Numbered from the stretch's first letter, positions 1 through 8,324 are shown. The stretch: 14,812 nucleotides of DNA from Longimicrobium sp. (GCA_030446945.1 JAUJMI010000035.1:1-14812), one strand, 5' to 3'. A program made the numbers and translations. The notes: generated from the letters alone by a model not told the origin.

Positions 1-398
1 GGCTCGGTGAACCACTCCGCGCCGGGTGCGGGGGTGCCGGCGGGAGCGTACCACCCCACCACCTCGTCGCCCACCAGCAGCGGTCCCGCGCCGCCGCGCC
101 GCTCGCGCCAGGTGTCGCCGCTGCCCCAGGCCGGGACGGCGCGCGCCGCGATGAAGAGCCGGTCGCCCTCCGTGGGGATCGCGCCGAAGGAGAGGACGGG
201 CGCGGCGCCGGGCTCCGCGAAGCCGGCCAGGTGCTCGGCCGCGAGGTGCCCCGCCACGCGCCCCCCGAAGAGCCGCTCCGCCCGCTCGCGAAAGGTCAGC
301 GCCCCGAAGCGGAGCTCCCCCGCCGGCCGCGTGAGGGCGAACGGCTCCCACGCACGGGTGACGGCGTCGTCGAAGAGGATCAGCGAGAGCTCGGGCAT
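1..398 (-). CDS. Sugar nucleotidyltransferase (GlmU-like, NTP_transf_4 family), N-terminal part
   Basis: Reading leftward from ATG at 396-398 gives about 132 codons with no stop before the window edge, so the C-terminal part is missing. The N-terminus reads MPELSLILFDD, followed by PFALTRPAGELRFGALTFRE. This matches the opening of the PF13562-type proteins (ILFDD, then LTRPxxELRxGxLTxRE), which are usually annotated as putative UDP-GlcNAc diphosphorylase or sugar nucleotidyltransferase. The family normally runs to about 400 residues with a C-terminal left-handed beta-helix, not visible here. No Shine-Dalgarno motif is evident before the ATG; the upstream DNA is instead a short tandem repeat (427-454). 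It lies 213 bp downstream of manC on the same strand, fitting a sugar-nucleotide role. The exact substrate is unknown. Family recognition is by motif memory. Confidence 0.8.
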   Translation of the reverse strand, partial: MPELSLILFDDAVTRAWEPFALTRPAGELRFGALTFRERAERLFGGRVAGHLAAEHLAGFAEPGAAPVLSFGAIPTEGDRLFIAARAVPAWGSGDTWRERRGGAGPLLVGDEVVGWYAPAGTPAPGAEWFTE

Positions 399-426
399 GA
401 AGAAAAGTGCGTGAGTGAAGAACGAA

Positions 427-454
427 AGTGCCCAGTGCCTAGTGCCCAGTCGCT
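427..454. repeat. Tandem heptamer array, four units
   Basis: Four consecutive 7-bp units are seen: AGTGCCC, AGTGCCT, AGTGCCC, AGTCGCT. The array ends 29 bp before the start codon of the minus-strand nucleotidyltransferase. Related AGT-led units occur at 10892-10923, 11605-11625 and 11654-11681. Function is unknown. Confidence 0.75.
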
Positions 455-470
455 AAAACCCCGGCGTGCG

Positions 471-578
471 GCGGTTGAGACTGCTGCCACAACCGCGGGA
501 GTCCGCCTTCGCGGACTGGCTTCGGTGCCGGCCTCTCGATCACGGAGGGCGGAGCCCTCTCCTGTTATCGGGAGAGGG
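471..578. repeat. Cluster of three consecutive hairpins
   Basis: Three perfect inverted repeats lie in a row: GCGGTTG 471-477 with CAACCGC 490-496 (12-nt loop); AGTCCGC 500-506 with GCGGACT 511-517 (loop CTTC); and CCCTCTCC 555-562 with GGAGAGGG 571-578 (loop TGTTATCG). None is followed by a T-tract on either strand, so they are not classical intrinsic terminators, although they lie just after manC in its direction of transcription. The block looks like the mosaic intergenic elements dispersed in some high-GC genomes; that dispersal is inference, since no second full copy is in this window. Confidence 0.6.
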
Positions 579-611
579 GGCAGCGAGGCGACGAGCGGGG
601 GTGAGGGCCCC

Positions 612-1703
612 TCACAGATTCCGCAGCTCCTCAGGCAGCTGCGCCAGGAGCTGCTTCAGCTCCGGCGTGCGGTCGCGGTGGGCGACAAAGGTGACGCCGC
701 CCGTGCGCACGATCAGCAGGTCCTCCACGCCGAACGCAACCACCGGACCGTCGTCGGCATAGAGGGTGAGGCCGCGCGATTCGACGGCGTAGGCGGGGCC
801 CAGCACCACGTTCCCGGCCTCGTCCGCCGGGCGGGTGCGGCGGACGGCGTCCCAGGCGCCCACGTCGTCCCAGTCGAAGGTGGCGCGCACCACGCCCACA
901 CGCTCGGAGCGCTCCAGCACGGCGTGGTCGATGGAGAGGGTGGGGGCGCGGGCGAAGAAGGCGTCCGTGCCGCCGTCGCGCACCAACTGCACCAGCTCCG
1001 AGAGCTCGGGGGAGACGCGCTGCATCTCGTCCAGCAGGTCGGCGGCGCGCCAGACGAAGAGGCCGGTGTTCCACAGGTACTCGCCCGAGGCCAGGTAGCC
1101 GGCGGCGGTGGCGGCGTCCGGCTTCTCCACGAAGCGCGCCACCTGGTAGCCCGGGTCGCCCAGCGGGTCCACCTCCGTCCCGGCGAGGGGGGCGCCCAGG
1201 CGCACGTAGCCGTAGCCCGTCTCCGGGCGCGTGGGGACGGCGCCGATGGTGAAGAGGCGCCGGTGCGCCACCGCCAGTTCCGCCGCGCGCGCGATCAGCT
1301 CGCGGAACTTCTCCGGCGGCGCGATCACGTGGTCGGCGTGCAGCGACACCATGACGGCGTCGGGGTCGCGGCGCTCCAGTTCGGCGGCCGCCCAGGCGAG
1401 GACCGGGGCCGTGCCGGCGGCGCGCGGCTCCAGGAGGAGGTTCTGCTCGCCGAGCTCGGGGAGGGCGCCCAGGAGGGGGGCGGCCAGGTGCGACCCGGTC
1501 AGGATGCGCAGCCGCTCCGCGGGCACCAGCGGGAGGATGCGGTCCACCGTGTCGCGGATCAGCGGCTGCGCCGATGCCAGCGGCAGGAGCTGCTTGGGGC
1601 GTGCGGGAGTGCTCACCGGCCAGAAACGCGAACCCACACCGCCGGCAAGGATCACCGTCCAGAGGTGTGGGCTCGGGGCCGGGGCGCCGTCGGTGTCGCT
1701 CAC
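612..1703 (-). CDS. manC: Mannose-1-phosphate guanylyltransferase
   Basis: The 363-residue protein makes GDP-mannose from mannose-1-phosphate and GTP, a precursor for exopolysaccharide, lipopolysaccharide or glycoprotein mannose and fucose. The signature GGVGSRFWPVSTPARPKQ covers residues 21-38 and carries the nucleotide-binding Gly-rich loop and catalytic Arg and Lys. Further family motifs follow: LHADHVI, FVEKP, YLWNTGLFVW and FDWDDVGAWD. The length fits the single-domain GDP-mannose pyrophosphorylase form; the phosphomannose isomerase domain of longer bifunctional versions is absent. The start is GTG at 1703 with GAGG about 7 nt upstream; a roughly 14-residue leader precedes the core fold. 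The gene lies 28 bp after the response regulator and is probably co-transcribed with it. Confidence 0.93.
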   Translation of the reverse strand: MSDTDGAPAPSPHLWTVILAGGVGSRFWPVSTPARPKQLLPLASAQPLIRDTVDRILPLVPAERLRILTGSHLAAPLLGALPELGEQNLLLEPRAAGTAPVLAWAAAELERRDPDAVMVSLHADHVIAPPEKFRELIARAAELAVAHRRLFTIGAVPTRPETGYGYVRLGAPLAGTEVDPLGDPGYQVARFVEKPDAATAAGYLASGEYLWNTGLFVWRAADLLDEMQRVSPELSELVQLVRDGGTDAFFARAPTLSIDHAVLERSERVGVVRATFDWDDVGAWDAVRRTRPADEAGNVVLGPAYAVESRGLTLYADDGPVVAFGVEDLLIVRTGGVTFVAHRDRTPELKQLLAQLPEELRNL

Positions 1704-1731
1704 GGGTGCGCCTCGGGGTCCGTATGGAAGG

Positions 1732-2157
1732 TCAGTCTTCGATGGGCGCCTCGGCGCCGCCGAACAGCTCGTCTACCCGCGCCAGCAGCTTCTTGGGCGA
1801 AAAGGGCTTGGTGAAGAAGTCCGTCGCCCCCAGCTCCAGCGCCTGGTGCCGGTCCGCGTCCTGCCCCTTGGCCGTCAGGATGATGACCGGCGTCTCGCGG
1901 CGGTGCTCCATCGCCCGCGCCTCCGCCAGCACCTCCAGCCCGGTGACGTAGGGCATCATGATGTCCAGCAGCACCACGTCGATCGGCTCGTCCGAGGTCA
2001 GCACGTCCAGCGCCTCGCGGCCGTCGGAGACGAGCGTCACCTGGTAGGGGCCCTGCTCCAGCTTCATCTGGATGATGCGGCCGATGTGGGGCTCGTCGTC
2101 GGCCACCAGCACGCGGCGCAGCGCCGGCTCGGCGGATGGGGTGCTCATCCCCGTCAC
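1732..2157 (-). CDS. Single-domain CheY-like response regulator
   Basis: The 141-residue protein is one receiver domain with no output domain. It has the acidic pair D20-D21, phosphoacceptor D65 in VVLLDIMMP, T95 in ILTAKG and K117 in FFTKPFSP, so it should be phosphorylatable and act by protein contact. The start is taken as GTG at 2157, whose GTGA overlaps the TGA of the Roadblock gene; an ATG three codons in (2148) is an alternative. No cognate kinase lies in the operon. The nearest kinase is the orphan at 4618 on the other strand, and pairing the two would be speculation. Neighbours suggest it may tune surface polysaccharide synthesis or a Roadblock-dependent GTPase process. Confidence 0.9.
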   Translation of the reverse strand: MTGMSTPSAEPALRRVLVADDEPHIGRIIQMKLEQGPYQVTLVSDGREALDVLTSDEPIDVVLLDIMMPYVTGLEVLAEARAMEHRRETPVIILTAKGQDADRHQALELGATDFFTKPFSPKKLLARVDELFGGAEAPIED

Positions 2158-2507
2158 ACCAGCCGGGCGAGGGCGTCGCGACGCGCGCCCACCTCGTGGA
2201 GGAGCGGGGCGAACCCGACCCCGTCGCGCAGGAGGACCGCCAGGAGGATCTCGTCCGAGAGCACCGACACCACCGCCACGCCGCGCGCCATGCGCGCCAC
2301 CACCGTCGACGCGGCCCCGGCCCCGGCGGCCTCCCCAAGCGCCCGCGCCGACTGCGCCACCCCGGGGACCATCGCGGAGAGCGTCTCGGCGTCCAGCGAG
2401 GGGTCGCCGGCGTGCTGGATCAGGAGGCCGTCGCGCCCCAGCACCAGCACGTGCTCCACCCCGGGGTGGGCGCGGAGTGCATGAAGGGCGTGGTCGAGCT
2501 CGGACAT
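2154..2507 (-). CDS. Roadblock/LC7 domain protein
   Basis: A 117-residue single-domain protein with the Roadblock/LC7 pattern: N-terminal helix SELDHALHALRAHPGVEHVL, then VLGRDGLLIQHAG, a central helix around LSAMVPGVAQSARALGEAAG, strands VVARMARGVAVVSVLSDEI and LAVLLRDGVGFAPLL. Bacterial members such as MglB act as regulators of small Ras-like GTPases, usually as dimers. No GTPase gene is visible in this window. I chose ATG at 2507 because GGAG lies 8 nt upstream; an in-frame start further upstream (2552) has weaker context and falls on the probable promoter. The stop overlaps the response regulator start by 4 bp, so the two are probably translationally coupled. Confidence 0.82.
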   Translation of the reverse strand: MSELDHALHALRAHPGVEHVLVLGRDGLLIQHAGDPSLDAETLSAMVPGVAQSARALGEAAGAGAASTVVARMARGVAVVSVLSDEILLAVLLRDGVGFAPLLHEVGARRDALARLV

Positions 2508-2550
2508 GGCGCGGATCTCCGGCGGGGTTGTGTCATGGCGGTGGGGGGTC

Positions 2551-2580
2551 AACGTACCCGCGCACGGGGGGGCGCGTCAA
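2551..2580 (-). promoter_or_regulatory. Putative sigma-70-type promoter for the Roadblock-regulator-manC operon
   Basis: On the minus strand there is TTGACG (2580-2575), an 18-bp spacer and TACGTT (2556-2551). Transcription would begin near 2544, leaving a leader of about 35-40 nt with an SD before ATG 2507. Confidence 0.5.
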
Positions 2581-2613
2581 CCCTGGCGCCACCCCGCAAC
2601 CCTTGTGGTGTAC

Positions 2614-2643
2614 TTGACGTGACCCTCGCGCGCGGGCTAGGAT
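2614..2643 (+). promoter_or_regulatory. Putative sigma-70-type promoter for the lipoprotein-serS genes
   Basis: TTGACG at 2614-2619, an 18-bp spacer and TAGGAT at 2638-2643. Transcription would start near 2650, about 70 nt before the GTG at 2723. It is divergent from the promoter at 2551-2580; the two -35 boxes are 33 bp apart. Confidence 0.55.
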
Positions 2644-2722
2644 TCCCGCGGCGCCCGGAGCTCTCCGGGCGCGTTCCTGTTCCGCGCGCAAACCGCAGTC
2701 GATTCTCACGATAGGAAGAACC

Positions 2723-3274
2723 GTGCGCAGGTTTCTGCTGATCCTGGCCGCCGCGCTTTCCGCGCCGGCCGTCGCCGCTTGCGACGACCCGACGTCGTTC
2801 CTCCGCGAGCCCACGCTGCGCTCCGATTCCGCGCTGGTGCTGCGCGCGCCCACCGCGCCGGGCGCCGACGCGCCGTCGGCCTTCGACGGCGCCGGGCCGT
2901 CGGTCGTCTCGCCGGAGCGCCCGCAGTTCGCGGGGCAGTACGACTTCGCGCTGCGGCAGAGCGGCTCCACCTTCCACTTCGTCCCGCTGGAGACGCCCAC
3001 GCGCACCGGCCGGCCGGGGATCTTGCTGAGCGCCACGCCGTACGAGAAGATCGAGGAGGCATCGCGCCGCCGGTCGGACTACTCGGACAGCACGGTGGTG
3101 CTGGTGCCGGGCGCGTCGTACACCTACCGCACGCGCCAGTACCAGAGCGCCGTCGGCCCCTGCTTCAACTACGGGAAGCTGAAGGTGCTGGCGCTCGATC
3201 CCGCGCAGGGTACGGCCAGCGTGCAGGCGCTGGTGAACCTCAACTGCGACGACGAGCGCCTGACCGCGGACTGA
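2723..3274 (+). CDS. Small putative lipoprotein of unknown function
   Basis: The 183-residue protein has an N-terminal signal ([20 protein letters not shown]) with two Arg, a hydrophobic core and a lipobox-like VAAC, predicting lipidation at Cys20 and export. The rest is a soluble domain with segments such as [20 protein letters not shown] and [17 protein letters not shown], which look beta-rich. Two later cysteines (GPCFNYG and NLNCDDE) could form a disulfide outside the cytoplasm. I do not recognise the family. The start is GTG at 2723 with AGGAAG about 5 nt upstream. Its stop shares one base with the serS start (TGATG), so the two are transcribed together and probably coupled, which is an odd pairing for an exported protein. 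Confidence 0.78.
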   Translation: MRRFLLILAAALSAPAVAACDDPTSFLREPTLRSDSALVLRAPTAPGADAPSAFDGAGPSVVSPERPQFAGQYDFALRQSGSTFHFVPLETPTRTGRPGILLSATPYEKIEEASRRRSDYSDSTVVLVPGASYTYRTRQYQSAVGPCFNYGKLKVLALDPAQGTASVQALVNLNCDDERLTAD

Positions 3275-4569
3275 TGCTCGACATCCAGCAGATCCGCCAC
3301 GACCCGGAGGGGGTGCGCGCGCGCCTGGCCGCGCGCGGCAGCCCCGCGGAGACCGGCGCAGCCGTGGAGCGCCTGGGCGCGCTGGACGCCGAGCGCCGCG
3401 GGCTGGTGGCGGAGGCGGACGCGCTCAAGGCGCGCCGCAACCAGGTCTCGCGCGAGGTGGGCGAGCTGAAGCGGAGCGGCGGGAACGCCGACGCGCTCGT
3501 CGCCGAGATGCGCACCGTGGGCGACCGCATCGGCGAGATCGACGTGCGCGTGCGCGCCGTGGAGGAGGAGCGCGACTCGCTCCTCCTGAACATTCCCAAC
3601 GTCACCGACCCCTCCGTGCGCGCCGGCGGCGAGGAGGCGAACCAGGTGGTGAGGACGTGGGGAGAGCCGCGCCGCCTCGCCTTCGCGGCGCGTCCGCACT
3701 GGGAGCTGGCGGCGGAGCTGGGCATGCTCGATCTTCCCGGCGGCGCCAAGGTGGCGGGGAGCGGCTTCCCGGCGTACCGGGGGACCGGGGCGCGGCTGCA
3801 GCGCGCCCTCATCAACTTCATGCTGGACCTGCACACCACCGAGCACGGCTACACGGAGGTCGAGCCGCCTTTCCTCGTCGGCCGCGACGCGATGACGGGG
3901 ACGGGGCAGCTCCCCAAGTTCGAGGACGACGCCTACCGCATCGAGAGCGACGATCTCTTTTTGATCCCCACCGCCGAGGTGCCGGTCACCAACCTGCACC
4001 GCGACGAGCTGCTGGCCGGCGACCGCCTCCCCATCGCCTACACCGCCTACTCCCCCTGCTTCCGCCGCGAAGCCGGCTCGGCGGGGAAGGACACGCGCGG
4101 CCTCCTGCGCCTTCACCAGTTCGACAAGGTGGAGATGGTGAGGTTCGAGCGGCCGGAGGCGTCGGACGAGGCGCTGGAGCGGCTGGTGGCGCAGGCCCAG
4201 CGCGTACTCCAGCTTCTCGAGCTCCCCCATCGCGTCCTGCTGCTGGCCGCGGGGGACACGAGCTTCTCCAGCGCGAAGACGTATGACCTGGAGGTGTGGG
4301 CGCCGGGGGTGGAGCGATGGCTGGAGGTGAGCAGCTGCTCGAACTTCCGCGACTTCCAGGCGCGCCGCGCGGGCATCCGCTTCCGGCCGGAGGCGGGGGC
4401 CAAGCCGGAGTTCGTGCACACGCTGAACGGCTCGGGCGTCGCCCTGCCGCGCACGGTGGTGGCGCTGATCGAGAACGGGCAGCAGGAGGACGGCTCCGTG
4501 GTCGTTCCCGAGGCGCTGCGGCGCTACGTCGGCACGGACCGGATCGCGGCGCCCGCCGGGGCCGCGTAG
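3274..4569 (+). CDS. serS: Seryl-tRNA synthetase
   Basis: The 431-residue class II synthetase charges tRNA-Ser (and tRNA-Sec if present) with serine. It opens [20 protein letters not shown], followed by the long antiparallel coiled-coil arm at about residues 30-110 that holds the tRNA long variable arm. The catalytic core shows TAEVP from residue 233, motif 2 [20 protein letters not shown] from about 262, [12 protein letters not shown], and motif 3 [16 protein letters not shown] from residue 386, whose Arg contacts ATP. Length is normal for the bacterial enzyme. The ATG at 3274 overlaps the lipoprotein stop by one base. No T-box leader is seen. Confidence 0.96.
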   Translation: MLDIQQIRHDPEGVRARLAARGSPAETGAAVERLGALDAERRGLVAEADALKARRNQVSREVGELKRSGGNADALVAEMRTVGDRIGEIDVRVRAVEEERDSLLLNIPNVTDPSVRAGGEEANQVVRTWGEPRRLAFAARPHWELAAELGMLDLPGGAKVAGSGFPAYRGTGARLQRALINFMLDLHTTEHGYTEVEPPFLVGRDAMTGTGQLPKFEDDAYRIESDDLFLIPTAEVPVTNLHRDELLAGDRLPIAYTAYSPCFRREAGSAGKDTRGLLRLHQFDKVEMVRFERPEASDEALERLVAQAQRVLQLLELPHRVLLLAAGDTSFSSAKTYDLEVWAPGVERWLEVSSCSNFRDFQARRAGIRFRPEAGAKPEFVHTLNGSGVALPRTVVALIENGQQEDGSVVVPEALRRYVGTDRIAAPAGAA

Positions 4570-4578
4570 CGAATCCCA

Positions 4579-4599
4579 GGGGCGCGGCCGCCGCGCCCC
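4579..4599. terminator. GC-rich hairpin after serS (terminator-like, no T-tract)
   Basis: GGGGCGCGG (4579-4587) pairs perfectly with CCGCGCCCC (4591-4599) around a CCG loop, 9 bp after the serS stop. The following bases (GTACTCCCC) are not a T-tract, so it may be an mRNA 3'-end stabiliser or a factor-assisted terminator. Confidence 0.45.
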
Positions 4600-4617
4600 G
4601 TACTCCCCAATCCGCGT

Positions 4618-5859
4618 ATGAGCCGCCGCCTCTGGCCGACGCTGCTGGGCCTGATGGCCGCGGCGATCCTGGCGTCGTACGTCCTCTACAACCAGCTGCT
4701 GGTGCGCGAGATGCGCCGCGAGGCCGCGGTGCACACGCGCATGGTCACCGCCATCCTGAGCGGCCTCAACGATCCCAGCGAAGACGCACCGCTGCAGACG
4801 CTCTGGAAGCTGTCGGCCACCATGCCGCAGCTGGACGTCCCCTTCGTGTACCTGGACAGCGAGGGGGTGCCGGCGTACGCCATCAACCTCCCGTTCGAGG
4901 CGGACCTGGCGAACCCGGCGGACGCGGCGCGGGTGAAGGAGTACGCGCGGAAGCTGGGGCGCCGCAACCCGCCGGTGGTGGAGCCGCTGCTGGGCACCAC
5001 CTACTACGGCGACTCCCCCACCGTGCGCCGCCTGCGCTGGATCCCCTGGCTGCAGGTGACTGCGCTGGCGGGGATCCTGGTGGCGGCGTGGTGGATGGTG
5101 AGGCACAACACGCGCACGGAGCGGGAGCGGATCTGGGCCGCCATGGCGCGCGAATCCGCCCACCAGATGGCGACGCCGCTCTCCTCGCTCGCCGGCTGGG
5201 TGGAGATCCTGCGCCTTCCGCAGGAGGAGCGCGAGGACATGGCCTCCCTCCCCGCCGTGGCGGCCGAGATGGAGGCCGACCTGGACCGCCTGGAAAAGGT
5301 GGCGCACCGCTTCGAGTGGATCGGCCGCCCCGTGCAGACGCAGGCCGTTGAGGTGCGCACCCTTTTGCGCGTGCTGGAGCGCTACATGCGCGTGCGCCTG
5401 CCGCGCCTGGGCCGCAGCGTGCAGATCGAGGTGGACGTCCCCCAGGGCACGCCCCCGGTGCTGGCCAACGCGGTGCTCCTGGAGTGGGCGTTGGAGAACC
5501 TGGTCAAGAACGCCCTCGACGCCCTGGCCGGCACCGGCGGCCGCATCTGCGTGGAGGCCGAGTCGCGGGGCGAGCGCCGCGTCTCCATCCGTGTGACCGA
5601 CGACGGGCCCGGCGTGGCGCCCGCGGTGCGCAACACGCTCTTCGATCCGGGCGTCTCCACCAAGAAGGGTGGCTGGGGCGTGGGCCTCTCCCTGGCGCGC
5701 CGCATCGTGGAGGACGTCCACGGCGGCCGTCTCGCGCTCCTCCCCACCGAGCCGGGCGAACGTGGTGCTTCGTTCGAGATCACCCTCCCCGCCGCCCCCG
5801 ACCCGCCGGGGAGCGAAGGCGTCCGCGCCCTGCGCTTCAGCGGCGCGGCACGTGGATGA
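4618..5859 (+). CDS. Membrane sensor histidine kinase (orphan)
   Basis: The 413-residue kinase has a transmembrane segment at about residues 5-27, an extracytoplasmic region of about 115 residues, a second segment at about 143-161, then the kinase core without an obvious HAMP domain. The H-box is ARESAHQMATPLSSLAGWVE with phosphoacceptor His182. The ATPase domain shows N-box ENLVKNALDAL (from E293), G1 DDGPGV (from about D328) and G2 GGWGVGLSLARRIV (from G351). The H-box form with AHQxxTPLSSL is seen in a subgroup of kinases common in Bacteroidota and relatives (recalled, not searched). No response regulator is adjacent on this strand. No Shine-Dalgarno motif precedes ATG 4618. The signal sensed is unknown. 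Confidence 0.92.
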   Translation: MSRRLWPTLLGLMAAAILASYVLYNQLLVREMRREAAVHTRMVTAILSGLNDPSEDAPLQTLWKLSATMPQLDVPFVYLDSEGVPAYAINLPFEADLANPADAARVKEYARKLGRRNPPVVEPLLGTTYYGDSPTVRRLRWIPWLQVTALAGILVAAWWMVRHNTRTERERIWAAMARESAHQMATPLSSLAGWVEILRLPQEEREDMASLPAVAAEMEADLDRLEKVAHRFEWIGRPVQTQAVEVRTLLRVLERYMRVRLPRLGRSVQIEVDVPQGTPPVLANAVLLEWALENLVKNALDALAGTGGRICVEAESRGERRVSIRVTDDGPGVAPAVRNTLFDPGVSTKKGGWGVGLSLARRIVEDVHGGRLALLPTEPGERGASFEITLPAAPDPPGSEGVRALRFSGAARG

Positions 5860-5910
5860 AAACCGCAGCCCATTCTGTAGAAGCCCGGACTTGAACTGGA
5901 TATAAAGGTG

Positions 5911-8232
5911 ATGGCAGTAGACCTTTCCCACCTGAACCCCGAGCAGCGCGAGGCGGCGGGCCACTTCGAGGGGCCGCTCCTGGTGCTGGCGGGGGCGGGC
6001 TCCGGCAAGACGCGCGTGCTCACCACCCGCATCGCGTGGCTGGTGGACGAGATGGGGGTGGACCCGGGAAGCATCCTCTCGCTCACCTTCACCAACAAGG
6101 CGGCGGGCGAGATGCGCGAGCGCGTCCGCGCGCGGCTGGGCCGCGAGCCGACCGGAATGTGGATCGGGACCTTCCACGCCATCGGCGCGCGCATGCTGCG
6201 GAGGGACGCCACGCGGCTCGGGTGGACCCCCAACTTCCTCGTCTACGACGCGGACGACGCGGAGGGGCTCACCAAGCGCATCATCCGCGACGACCTGCGG
6301 CTCGACCCCAAGCGCTGGCCGCCGCGCGCGGTGCACTCCGCCATCTCCTCCGCCAAGAACGAGCTGACCGGGCCGCAGGCGTACGCGGACAGCGCCGCGG
6401 ATCCCTTCCAGCGCGTCGTCGCCGACGTGTACCCGCGTTACCAGGCGGCGCTCAAGAACGCCAACGCCTTCGACTTCGACGACCTCCTGGTGAAGCCGGT
6501 CGAGCTCCTGCGCACCATCCCCGCCGTGCGTGAGCGCTACCGGGAGCGCTTCCCCTTCGTGCTGGTGGACGAGTACCAGGACACCAACCATGCGCAGTAC
6601 GTCCTCCTCCAGGAGCTGGTGAAGGGGAGCGGGAGCGAGAACCTGTTCGTGGTGGGCGACGACGACCAGTCCATCTACGGCTGGCGCGGCGCGGACGTGC
6701 GCAACATCCTGGACTTCGAGAATGACTTCCCCCAGGCGCGGGTCGTGAGGCTGGAGCAGAACTATCGCTCCACGCAGACCATTCTGGCCGCCGCCAACCG
6801 CGTCATCGCCGAGAACCTGCGGCGCAAGGGGAAGACGCTGCGCACCGAGAACCCGCGGGGCGAGCTGCTGACGCTGGTGGAGGCCGCGGACGAGAGCGAC
6901 GAGAGCGAGTGGATCGCCGACGAGGTGCGCGCCCGCCAGGCGGACGATGCGTCGCTGGAGCTGCGCAACTTCGTGGTGCTCTACCGCACCAACGCCCAGT
7001 CGCGCGCCATGGAAGAGGCGCTGCGCCGGCGCGGCATCCCCTACCGCGTGATCGGCGGCACGCGCTTCTACGAGCGGCGCGAGGTGCGCGACGCCCTCGC
7101 CTATCTACGCCTGGTGGCCAACCCCGGCGCCGACGAGGCCTTTCTGCGCATCGTCAACGTCCCCCGGCGCGGCATCGGCGACGCGTCGGTGGCGCGGCTG
7201 GCGGAGCACGCCTCGCGCGCCGGCATCTCGCTTCTCGCCGCCGCCGAGCAGGCGGGCGAAGTCGACGGCGTTCGCGGGGCCGCGGCCCGTGCGCTCCCCG
7301 ACCTGGCGGCGCTCATCCGCAAGCACGCCGCGATGGCGGAGCGGGGGATGCCGGTCCCCGAGCTGATGCGCGACCTGGTGACGGAGAGCGGGCTGGTGCA
7401 GTCGCTCAAGGACGAGGGGCCGGAGGGCGACGACCGCATCGCCAACCTGGAGGAGCTCATCGCCGGCGCCGCGGATCTCCAGCGGCGGCTGGACGAGGAG
7501 GACCCCGAGCTGATGATGGAGCTGGAGGAGCTGGGGGAGATGGCGCCGCGCGGCATCGACCTCTTTCTGGGCCACGTGGCGCTCGTGGCCGACATCGACC
7601 AGCACGACGCCACGGCCGACGCGGTGTCGATGATGACGCTGCACAACGCCAAGGGGCTGGAGTTCCCCTTCGTCTTCGTCGCGGGGATGGAGGAGGGGCT
7701 CTTTCCCATGAGCCGCGCGCACGACGAGCCGGCGCAGCTGGAGGAGGAGCGCCGCCTGTTCTACGTGGGGATCACGCGCGCAGAGCGGAAGCTGTACCTG
7801 GTGCACGCCCGCCGCCGCCGCCGGGGCGCGCAGTGGATGGACGCCGTCCCGTCCTCGTTCCTGGAGTCGGTTCCGGACGAGCTGACCGAGACGCGCCGCA
7901 CCTCGCGTGTCCTGGAGCGCACCTCGTCGTACTCGCAGCCGTGGAAGTTCGTCTCGCCGGACTTCCGCACCCGCCGCGACCGCCTCTTCGGTGCCCCGGC
8001 CCCGCTCGCCTCGCCCGCCGGCGACGACGGGTACACCGTGGACTATTCGGACTCGCAGGACGCGCCGCAGATCATCAAGGGCGCCCGCGTCCGCCACCCG
8101 CAGTTCGGCGCGGGGACCGTGGCCGAGCTGGCGGGAGGGGGGCGGGACGTGCGCGCCACCATCGATTTCGACTCCGTGGGGCGCAAGTCGGTGGTGCTGC
8201 GCTACGCCAACCTGGAGCGCGAATGGGAGTGA
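5911..8232 (+). CDS. pcrA: ATP-dependent 3'-5' DNA helicase of the UvrD/PcrA family
   Basis: A superfamily 1A helicase of about 773 residues, used in nucleotide excision repair, mismatch repair, removal of recombinase filaments and replication-transcription conflicts. Motifs appear in order: Walker A AGAGSGKT (residues about 27-34), Ia SLTFTNKAAGEMRERV, II VDEYQDTN, III GDDDQSIYGWRGAD, IV RLEQNYRSTQTILAAAN, V MMTLHNAKGLEFPFVFVAGM and VI FYVGITRAERKLYLVHARR. The C-terminus has GARVRHPQFGAGTV and a beta-rich tail, the Tudor-like domain of PcrA that contacts RNA polymerase in studied members. Length matches PcrA/UvrD. GTG at 5908 is directly in frame before the ATG; neither has a good SD, while TATAAA at 5901-5906 lies just upstream. 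Confidence 0.95.
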   Translation: MAVDLSHLNPEQREAAGHFEGPLLVLAGAGSGKTRVLTTRIAWLVDEMGVDPGSILSLTFTNKAAGEMRERVRARLGREPTGMWIGTFHAIGARMLRRDATRLGWTPNFLVYDADDAEGLTKRIIRDDLRLDPKRWPPRAVHSAISSAKNELTGPQAYADSAADPFQRVVADVYPRYQAALKNANAFDFDDLLVKPVELLRTIPAVRERYRERFPFVLVDEYQDTNHAQYVLLQELVKGSGSENLFVVGDDDQSIYGWRGADVRNILDFENDFPQARVVRLEQNYRSTQTILAAANRVIAENLRRKGKTLRTENPRGELLTLVEAADESDESEWIADEVRARQADDASLELRNFVVLYRTNAQSRAMEEALRRRGIPYRVIGGTRFYERREVRDALAYLRLVANPGADEAFLRIVNVPRRGIGDASVARLAEHASRAGISLLAAAEQAGEVDGVRGAAARALPDLAALIRKHAAMAERGMPVPELMRDLVTESGLVQSLKDEGPEGDDRIANLEELIAGAADLQRRLDEEDPELMMELEELGEMAPRGIDLFLGHVALVADIDQHDATADAVSMMTLHNAKGLEFPFVFVAGMEEGLFPMSRAHDEPAQLEEERRLFYVGITRAERKLYLVHARRRRRGAQWMDAVPSSFLESVPDELTETRRTSRVLERTSSYSQPWKFVSPDFRTRRDRLFGAPAPLASPAGDDGYTVDYSDSQDAPQIIKGARVRHPQFGAGTVAELAGGGRDVRATIDFDSVGRKSVVLRYANLEREWE

Positions 8233-8324
8233 TGGCGCGAGCCGATGTCCCTGCTGCGCCGCTGGCCCGCCTTTTCCATGTGAGAAGCTGCTGGTGACGC
8301 AGCGCAGGCGCGCATCGTCATCCT

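Noticed and set aside
231..1814. 527-codon open frame on the plus strand
   Set aside because: It lies antisense to manC and the nucleotidyltransferase start and has no recognisable domain, only Arg/Gly/Ala/His-rich shadow composition.
3169..6591. Very long open frame on the minus strand (about 1140 codons)
   Set aside because: It runs opposite serS, the kinase and pcrA, all with clear motifs. The peptide is His/Arg/Ala/Gly-rich low complexity, as expected from an antisense frame in GC-rich DNA.
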